From: Myoxocephalus aenaeus
Taxonomy: Eukaryota > Chordata > Actinopteri > Perciformes > Cottidae
Reading direction: 5' to 3'
NCBI GenBank assembly: GCA_038501785.1
Contig: JBAMJR010000100.1
Location: 1,973,501 to 2,037,500 of the forward strand
DNA: 64,000 nucleotides
Shown here: positions 56,170 to 64,000 of the stretch, piece by piece
Layout of the letters: every line of letters starts with the position of its first letter
Position numbering within the stretch: the first letter of the stretch is position 1
Translations under genes and position numbers: made by a program
Notes under the pieces: generated by a model
Seen by the model: only the letters and a program-made list of their open reading frames with translations
Told to the model about the DNA's origin: nothing
Databases searched by the model: none

Positions 56170-56847
56170 GGTGTGTGTGTGTGTGTGTGTGTGTGTTACT
56201 GTGTGTGTTACTGTGTGTGTGTGTGTGTGACTGTATTTGTTACTGTGTGTGTGTGTGTGTGTGTGTTACTGTGTGTGTTACTGTGTGTGTGACTGTATGT
56301 GTTACTGTGTGTATGTGTTACTGTGTGTGTGTGTGTGTCTGTATGTGTTACTGTGTGTGTGTGTGTGTCTGTATGTGTTACTGTGTGTGTGTGTGTGTGA
56401 CTGTATGTGTTACTGTGTGTGTGTGTGTGTGACTGTATGTGTTACTGTGTGTGTGTGTGTGACTGTATGTGTTACTGTGTGTGTGTGTGTGTGACTGTAT
56501 GTGTTACTGTGTGTGTGTGTGACTGTATGTGTTACTGTGTGTGTGTGTGACTGTATGTGTTACTGTGTGTGTGTGTGTGTGTGTCTGTATGTGTTACTGT
56601 GTGTGTGTCTGTATGTGTTACTGTGTGTGTGTGTGACTGTATGTGTTACTGTGTGTGTGTGTGTGTGTGACTGTATGTGTTACTGTGTGTGTGTGTGTGT
56701 GTGTGTGTGACTGTATGTGTTACTGTGTGTGTGTGTGTGTGTGACTGTATGTGTTACTGTGTGTGTGTGTGTGTGTGTGTGACTGTATGTGTTACTGTGT
56801 GTGTGTGTGACTGTATGTGTTACTGTGTGTGTGTGTGACTGTATGTG

Positions 56848-56878
<31 letters not shown>

Positions 56879-57174
56879 CTGTATGTGTGTCTGTGTGTCT
56901 GTATGTGTGTCTGTATGTGTTACTGTGTGTGTGTGTCTGTATGTGTTACTGTGTGTGTGTGTGTGACTGTATGTGTTACTGTGTGTGTGTGTGTGTGTGT
57001 GTCTGTATCTGTATGTGTTACTGTGTGTGTGTGTGTCTGTATGTGTTACTGTGTGTGTGTGTGTGTCTGTATGTGTTACTGTGTGTGTGACTGTATGTGT
57101 TACTGTGTGTGTGTGTGTGTCTGTATGTGTTACTGTGTGTGTGACTGTATGTGTTACTGTGTGTGTGTGTGTTT
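56170..57174. repeat. Complex (GT)n minisatellite with ACTGTATGTGTTACTG spacers
   Basis: About 1 kb of GT runs separated at quasi-regular 25-50-bp intervals by ACTGTATGTGTTACT or TCTGTATGTGTTACT. This is a higher-order repeat in which a GT run plus spacer is the unit. Long Cys/Val-type reading frames across it are artefacts of the repeat. Confidence 0.96.
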
Positions 57175-57222
57175 GACTATTGTCGATCCCTCCTCACCAA
57201 GCCCCCATACTGCCACACTTTG

Positions 57223-57225
<3 letters not shown>

Positions 57226-57319
<94 letters not shown>
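57226..57319. repeat. (CA)n microsatellite, about 47 repeats
   Basis: Perfect CA dinucleotides, 52 bp downstream of the GT array and complementary to it. Confidence 0.97.
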
Positions 57320-57837
57320 CCTGATATCTGTTTTTTCCTTCTTTGCTCACGCAAACACATCAAGTAGGAACTGCAGTTGTTTCCTTCTGCCGCTCCGGTA
57401 ACAATGAGCTGCTGGGGAACGTTCGCTCCGTCGCACCGCTTCCTGTAAAATACTGAATGGGGTGAGGGGCGATGTTGCCCCCCCACCCCCACCATCACCA
57501 CCTTGCACAGCTGCAGAGAAGCATGATTCTAGATGCACGCACAATAAGCGTGTTCTAGGGTTCACATCCTGCCTTCTGCACAACGACAACCTGCTTATAG
57601 ATCAGAGAGACTGAATCGATTCTTCATCTCTGAGCGGCGGAAGGAGGGAAGGAGGGAAGGATGGAAGGATGGAAGGAGGGAAGGATGGAAACCTTGATGT
57701 CATTCAGGGAAGTTTTTCTTGTTTGTCCGAGTCGTCCCGAACCCCAGAAACAACTTCTTGACGACAGATGTGTTGCGTAATCGTCTCCTAATCACGGCTG
57801 ATCGCGGACCGGCCGGTTACACGCAAACACACTCTCT

Positions 57838-57845
57838 CACACACA

Positions 57846-57888
<43 letters not shown>
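57838..57888. repeat. (CA)n microsatellite
   Basis: CA dinucleotides with one CT interruption at the left. Confidence 0.95.
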
Positions 57889-57889
<1 letters not shown>

Positions 57890-59805
57890 AGATCTATGAA
57901 AGTCTGTTTCTCTGGGCTCGCCTCAAATCCCCTTTAAGCCTCCGCTGAGCACACGAATTATTAAGAAAGTCTGCGCTTTACATCGTGTGCGCTGACCGAG
58001 GGAATCCAGGTTGAACGCCGTGATCCTTTAATGAGAGGCAGGATTTAAAAAACCTGGAGAGAAGGAACAGGAATGCGTCTCAGTAATAAGAAAGCACCAT
58101 CGTGTTTACGTGTACCTTTTCTCGCAAAATACATTTGTGTATATTGGCTGTAAAACAATCAAAATGAAGGTACTTGTCTATTGATTGAACGTGTTATTCC
58201 TCTAAATGATAAACACATGGTTGCACAATGAAAGGAAACGGTAACAAAGTATTTATTTATTTATTTGGCGTTTCTTTGGAGATGGTTGTCCGTTAATCCA
58301 TTTGTTGTGTTTACTCATTTATTCAGGTTATTCCTTTTAATATGGAACCTGTCTCTGTGTGTCATTGATCCATATTTAGATCCATAATATAATTATCATT
58401 AAAATATTAAATAAAACATTTCTATTAAATATACAAAATAAATAAAAATGCAGGTGTTTTCTTCCTAAAGATTCCTGTCGCTCAACCTTTTTTTTATATA
58501 TATATATATATAAAAAATAAAAGTTCAAGGAGGTGTTAGGCTGAAAAACAAGAGCGTTGGAACTATTCAGCATTTCTCAAAAAAAGAGCAAATAATTAGT
58601 GAAGCCTGAAACATAAACATACTTTTATGTGATTGGATTTTTCTTCCTCTCATGACCTCGGCCCAAAAAACGTTTTCTAGTTTCACTTTTCTTCTAGTTT
58701 GAGGTCGTTGCCCTCCAGAGTTTGACGAGGTTTGCGGAGCGTTAAAAGAAGTTTGCAGAAACATTTCGCCGTTCTTCTTCGCTCGTGCAGCAGACGCTCT
58801 CCCCGTTTAAGTCGCCTGTTGACGGTCTGATGTTTTTGAAGGCATGGAAAGTACAAAAGTAGAGGACAAGCATCTCAACTCAAAGTGCATGATTCCATAT
58901 CCACCAGCTGAACTGCATTAACCTTAAACACCGCCCTCTGGTGGGCAGATGTTATATTGCGGGGAAGGTAAGCAGCCAAGCAGTAGAATGAATAAAAGCC
59001 CTCCATGACCTATTCAGCTGCTCCTGGGGGAGATTTTAGTGTTTGAGAATCTTTTATTTCTTCTTCATTGAATCAGTAACAATTAAACCACGCCCACTTT
59101 TAAGTCTCCCTGTGGACGCTCACCCTGAACTCCATCCGTCTCCGTTACCCGAGTCTCTCGCAGGACATGGCTTTCATCACGGCTCTCCTCGCGGCTCTTG
59201 ACAGATTTACGTGCGCGTTACGCCGACGTGCTGGACAGCGTTAGTCACGGCCGAGCAACGCGCGGCCCGCCGCTCTGTTTGTGCTGGAGCTGCTCCTCGC
59301 CGTCACGTCTCAGACGAGGGCTTCCTGCTTTCGGGGTTTGCTGCTGCTCCACGTCTCCGTCACATGGCGGGAAATTACTGTAAGTGCTGTGCTAATGCAC
59401 TTCATAGTTCAGGGGTTTCTGGAAACTCTAGAGTCTGAGACAACAAAGGAAGTAGAGCCCCGATGAGATGGATTTGTAATTCTGGCCCACGGGAATGAGC
59501 TTGAAATGAAATTGACGTGCAGTAAATTTTGAGCAAAGGCCGACGTCTTGGCTCGCTGCCGCCATTAAACTCAAACCGGTTTTTGTTTTCACGTAACTTT
59601 TTTATACGACTTGTCTGTGCAACGAACCAGGCGGAGCACGATCCGGGACTTTGATAAGAGGGAGTAGAAAATGGCCCCCGCTGGAGGAATAAAACCCGAA
59701 GACCTCTGTCGAATGTTCTTCGCAGCCTCTACTTTGTATTCGCTCCAAACCAGTTGATTTAAAAAAAAAAAAATAATAATAATAATGCGCCGGATGTGTA
59801 TTTGG

Positions 59806-59880
59806 GGTCAGTGGCGGTTCGATCCCCGGCTCTTCTTGTCCGCATGACACCGAACCCCAAAAGTTTCTCCCCTGTTTCTC
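59806..59880 (+). mobile_element. tRNA-derived SINE remnant
   Basis: Box B-like GGTTCGATCCCCGGCTC followed by TGTCCGCATGACACCGAACC. These are the counterparts of the box B and GAGCAAGACACTGAACCC blocks of the SINE at 1707. The 5' part with box A is not evident. Confidence 0.6.
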
Positions 59881-61812
59881 CTTTAAGTGAGCTTAAAATG
59901 TACTTGACAATTGATTGGAAACACGACTGCTGAGGCCTCAACCCGCCCACCAGCGCCTCCTTGTGTTCACAGATTCATATCATTTCACAACATTTTAGAG
60001 AGGAAGCCCCTCGTTGGCCGTTGCAGAACCGCGTACCGGTAAATCTGTTGACTGTTTCCAGAAGTACAGAAGATGACGACACGGGCAGAAACGCACGATA
60101 AAGAAACCGCCAACAGCAGGAGACTTCCTCCGTCATGACAACATGGCCACCGATTTCCCCCCTCTTTTCTTTTTCGGACCCTCTCAGTGTTTTGTTGCCT
60201 GCAGACTCTCGGGGCGTCGCTCTGTCGTTCACGTTCAGCTGATCCTGACGCTGGCAGATGACTCAACTGCACAGTCTAAAGTGTGTGTGTGTGTGTGTGT
60301 GTGTTGGTTTGTGCCACATCCGGACACACTGTTTACAAGCCTCTCTAAACAGGGGAAGCCCACTGGAACAAAAAAGAAAAAGGGCAGTACAATTGATTAT
60401 GTGGAATAATAAACACGCAACTCTGCACTTTGTCGGGGGGGGGGGGGAGGGGTTTTTTACTCGGTAATTGTGTGGTAGAAGTGACTTGTGTCATCTTAAG
60501 TTAAATACTTACTGCGCCGAAGAAGAACAAAAAAAAATATGTCGGCAAAAAATGAGTTTTGTGTGTTTTGACTAAACGGGCTGAACGCCGGCTGCTGTTT
60601 ACAGCGGCAGCCCGGCCTTATAAAGCGCTTTCCCCCCCCCGACTCGTCTGTCCTTTTTTTAAAGACGCTTCAGGAATTTCTGGACAAGTCACATAAATAT
60701 CAGTCGGATCAGCATGTGAAGTTTATTTGAGGCCTCTGTTTATAAAATCCGGAAATGTGCTGCTTGTACTCCTTAACCCCGGCACTTACCTTTACCCAGT
60801 GGTGAGTGTGTGTGTGTGGCATGTACTGTGTGTGCGTATGCCTGCACACATTTCTTTGCATATTTAGAGTGTGTGTGTGTGCGTGTGTGTGTATGCGTGT
60901 GCACTTTAGGAGCACACATTATTGCAGGCGCTTCATCTCCCGGGAACAGATGTTGGGTTTTTGTAAATACAGGTGCAAAGAGCGCTCCGGAAGCCGCGGC
61001 GAGTAATGAAAACGTTCCAGCGGTTTTCGCGATGCCGTAATGCCCAAACTATTTCGCAATCTGTCCGAGGACGAGCGTCGCGGGAGGAGAGCTCGCGGGT
61101 TTTTCCCGCTAAACACGGTCCTGAATCCCCACGGCCTCCCCCGCCGCCCAGCACGCCGTTGAGATGTGGAATGCACCGCTGAAGGACTTCTTGACGCACC
61201 TTCCTGCACTGCTGTCTCTGACAATGGAGCTCTGTGAGGTTTTTCCTCGTTTGAAGTCTTCTTCTGGCACTTCCTACCTCATTTTCTTCTTTCTTTCTTT
61301 TTTATTTGTTATGCTCTTCCGCCCACAGAAGTTCAGGGCAAGTCACAGACGCTGTGCACACAACGCGGTGGTTCATATACCCGCGGAGCTTTGAGGCGCA
61401 TAATAATACAAATGTATTTATTAAGGACTCAGTTGTCTTTAATAATGGTGGACAAACTACCGCCACTCGTGTCACCTATCCTCTGACACGCATGCCGATG
61501 CCTGGATGTCTTCGTCGTGCTTTGATATGATTCTATATGATAACGTTGCATTTATCGTCGAGACTCGACTGCGGATCTGTTGTGACGGGAACAAAACACT
61601 GCTGCTCTTTTTGAGAAATGCTGCTTTTGCACCAGTTTTGGGTTGATAAATCATCAGAGCATACTGGGATGGGCCCTCGTGTGCAGGGATGTCCTCATGT
61701 CGTATTGATGAGCGCACACGTGTCCAGATGAGTCGTACGAGGGTGTTCGTGAATATCGACGGGTCAATGATTACCGGTGCAGGTGCTCAGGCGTGACCGT
61801 ACAAACACACAG

Positions 61813-64000
61813 CTCCCAGTCCTTCTTCCAGTCCTTCTTCCAGTCCTTCTCCCAGCCCTTCTTCCAGTCCTTCTCCCAGTCCTTCTCCCAGTCCTTCTCC
61901 CAGCCCTTCTCCCAGCCCTTCTCCCAGCCCTTCTCCCAGCCCTTCTCCCAGTCCTTCTCCCAGTCCTTCTCCCAGTCCTTCTTCCAGTCCTTCTCCCAGT
62001 CCTTCTCCCAGCCCTTCTCCCAGCCCTTCTCCCAGCCCTTCTTCCAGTCCTTCTCCCAGTCCTTCTCCCAGTCCTTCTCCCAGCCCTTCTCCCAGTCCTT
62101 CTTCCAGTCCTTCTCCCAGTCCTTCTCCCAGCCCTTCTCCCAGCCCTTCTCCCAGTCCTTCTCCCAGTCCTTCTTCCAGTCCTTCTTCCAGTCCTTCTCC
62201 CAGCCCTTCTCCCAGTCCTTCTCCCAGTCCTTCTTCCAGTCCTTCTTCCAGTCCTTCTCCCAGTCCTTCTCCCAGTCCTTCTCCCAGTCCTTCTTCCAGT
62301 CCTTCTCCCAGCCCTTCTCCCAGCCCTTCTTCCAGTCCTTCTCCCAGTCCTTCTCCCAGTCCTTCTCCCAGTCCTTCTCCCAGTCCTTCTCCCAGCCCTT
62401 CTCCCAGCCCTTCTCCCAGCCCTTCTCCCAGTCCTTCTCCCAGTCCTTCTTCCAGTCCTTCTCCCAGTCCTTCTCCCAGCCCTTCTCCCAGTCCTTCTCC
62501 CAGCCCTTCTCCCAGCCCTTCTCCCAGCCCTTCTCCCAGCCCTTCTCCCAGCCCTTCTCCCAGCCCTTCTCCCAGTCCTTCTCCCAGTCCTTCTTCCAGT
62601 CCTTCTCCCAGTCCTTCTCCCAGCCCTTCTCCCAGCCCTTCTTCCAGTCCTTCTCCCAGTCCTTCTCCCAGTCCTTCTTCCAGTCCTTCTCCCAGCCCTT
62701 CTCCCAGTCCTTCTCCCAGTCCTTCTCCCAGTCCTTCTCCCAGTCCTTCTTCCAGTCCTTCTCCCAGTCCTTCTCCCAGTCCTTCTCCCAGCCCTTCTTC
62801 CAGTCCTTCTCCCAGTCCTTCTCCCAGTCCTTCTCCCAGCCCTTCTCCCAGCCCTTCTTCCAGTCCTTCTCCCAGTCCTTCTCCCAGCCCTTCTTCCAGT
62901 CCTTCTCCCAGTCCTTCTCCCAGCCCTTCTTCCAGTCCTTCTTCCAGTCCTTCTCCCAGTCCTTCTCCCAGTCCTTCTTCCAGTCCTTCTCCCAGCCCTT
63001 CTCCCAGCCCTTCTCCCAGTCCTTCTCCCAGTCCTTCTCCCAGTCCTTCTCCCAGCCCTTCTTCCAGTCCTTCTCCCAGTCCTTCTCCCAGTCCTTCTCC
63101 CAGCCCTTCTTCCAGTCCTTCTCCCAGTCCTTCTCCCAGTCCTTCTCCCAGCCCTTCTCCCAGCCCTTCTTCCAGTCCTTCTCCCAGTCCTTCTCCCAGC
63201 CCTTCTCCCAGCCCTTCTCCCAGTCCTTCTCCCAGCCCTTCTTCCAGTCCTTCTCCCAGTCCTTCTCCCAGTCCTTCTCCCAGCCCTTCTCCCAGCCCTT
63301 CTCCCAGCCCTTCTCCCAGCCCTTCTCCCAGCCCTTCTCCCAGCCCTTCTTCCAGTCCTTCTCCCAGTCCTTCTTCCAGTCCTTCTCCCAGTCCTTCTCC
63401 CAGTCCTTCTCCCAGCCCTTCTTCCAGTCCTTCTTCCAGTCCTTCTTCCAGTCCTTCTCCCAGTCCTTCTTCCAGTCCTTCTCCCAGTCCTTCTCCCAGT
63501 CCTTCTCCCAGTCCTTCTCCCAGTCCTTCTTCCAGTCCTTCTTCCAGTCCTTCTCCCAGTCCTTCTTCCAGTCCTTCTCCCAGCCCTTCTTCCAGTCCTT
63601 CTCCCAGTCCTTCTCCCAGCCCTTCTCCCAGCCCTTCTTCCAGTCCTTCTCCCAGTCCTTCTTCCAGTCCTTCTCCCAGTCCTTCTCCCAGTCCTTCTCC
63701 CAGTCCTTCTCCCAGTCCTTCTCCCAGTCCTTCTCCCAGTCCTTCTTCCAGTCCTTCTCCCAGTCCTTCTCCCAGCCCTTCTCCCAGCCCTTCTTCCAGT
63801 CCTTCTCCCAGCCCTTCTTCCAGCCCTTCTCCCAGTCCTTCTCCCAGTCCTTCTCCCAGTCCTTCTTCCAGCCCTTCTCCCAGTCCTTCTCCCAGTCCTT
63901 CTCCCAGTCCTTCTCCCAGCCCTTCTCCCAGCCCTTCTCCCAGCCCTTCTCCCAGCCCTTCTCCCAGCCCTTCTCCCAGTCCTTCTCCCAGTCCTTCTCC
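61813..64000. repeat. 12-bp tandem array (CCTTCTCCCAGT), about 182 copies, continues past the window
   Basis: An unbroken 12-bp satellite. Almost all units are CCTTCTCCCAGT, CCTTCTCCCAGC or CCTTCTTCCAGT, and rarely CCTTCTTCCAGC. No frame shift within the array was noticed. The plus strand is about 10/12 pyrimidine. All six reading frames are free of stop codons for the whole 2.2 kb because no unit variant makes TAA, TAG or TGA. It contains no ATG, so it is not evidence of a protein. Confidence 0.98.

Larger units (their letters stand above)
54972..61812. other. afg2a intronic sequence, simple-repeat rich, no further exon established
   Basis: No exon for the second AAA+ module (second Walker A or Walker B) could be recognised. 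The interval holds (GT)n (55546-55571), a 31-bp C-run, a kilobase GT array, two (CA)n arrays, a GGAAGGAGG array (57640-57690), a SINE remnant (59806-59880), a G-run (60437-60447) and scattered unique sequence. Confidence 0.6.

Noticed and set aside
56160..57370. Cys/Val-rich reading frames of up to about 190 codons
   Set aside because: Translations of the GT array. TGT/GTG codons give Cys-Val repeats in any such tract.
60973..61182. Candidate afg2a exon after AAATACAG (ALRKPRRVMKTFQRF)
   Set aside because: Superficial similarity to the ALRR segment only. The rest is Arg/Pro-rich and unlike the second AAA+ module, and no donor in phase was found.
61813..64000. Mucin-like Pro/Ser-rich protein encoded by the 12-bp repeat
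   Set aside because: All six frames are open by composition alone and there is no ATG in the array. No upstream exon leads into it.
61813..64000. CRISPR-like array
   Set aside because: Direct repeats without unique spacers, in a vertebrate genome. It is an ordinary satellite.

Overview
This is a window of vertebrate nuclear DNA, almost certainly from a ray-finned (percomorph-type) teleost. The evidence is a conserved vertebrate gene block carrying fish-like proteins with short introns and GT-AG junctions, embedded in teleost-style repeats: hAT elements with 8-bp target duplications, an L2-type LINE, tRNA-derived SINEs and very abundant (GT)n and (AT)n. The species cannot be named from the sequence.

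The gene order is il21(-), cetn4(-), bbs12(+), fgf2(+), nudt6(-), afg2a/spata5(+, incomplete). This is the same neighbourhood as human 4q27-q28. All six genes were rebuilt exon by exon, and reading phase was checked across every junction. il21 has 6 coding exons (136 aa), cetn4 5 (171 aa), bbs12 a single coding exon (624 aa), fgf2 3 (155 aa) and nudt6 5 (314 aa). afg2a is represented by its first 10 exons, about 588 codons, covering the N-terminal domain and most of the first AAA+ module.

Layout. 1-7000 is transposon territory: two copies of a hAT element, one carrying a 1.55-kb minisatellite and a SINE, and a 5'-truncated L2 LINE. 7024-9799 is il21, with a TATA box upstream. 9800-19350 is a gene-poor interval with several small hAT elements. 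19352-24353 holds cetn4 and bbs12 head to head, sharing a promoter with a perfect RFX X-box, an NRF1 palindrome and four CCAAT boxes. 24354-29349 is intergenic and repeat-rich. 29587-38161 is fgf2 with a probable long 3' UTR that runs antisense through the last two exons of nudt6, the known vertebrate FGF2/NUDT6 antisense arrangement. nudt6 (36337-47074) has a 5.1-kb intron holding an intact hAT element, an array of CTCF-like motifs and an unexplained coding-like exon. afg2a begins at 47879, head to head with nudt6. Its tenth exon is at about 54.8 kb, and the rest of the window reads as a large intron full of simple repeats, ending in a 2.2-kb 12-bp satellite that leaves the window.

Most notable: (i) a minisatellite traceable to a small internal repeat of a hAT element, with 1-, 2- and about 58-unit states in one window; (ii) about 180 tandem copies of a splice-acceptor-like 12-mer in the sense strand of the afg2a intron; (iii) a one-base C insertion that breaks the afg2a frame; (iv) an unidentified coding-like exon on the minus strand at 42745-43032; (v) a tandem array of five CTCF-core-like sequences; (vi) a 331-bp foldback in fgf2 intron 1.
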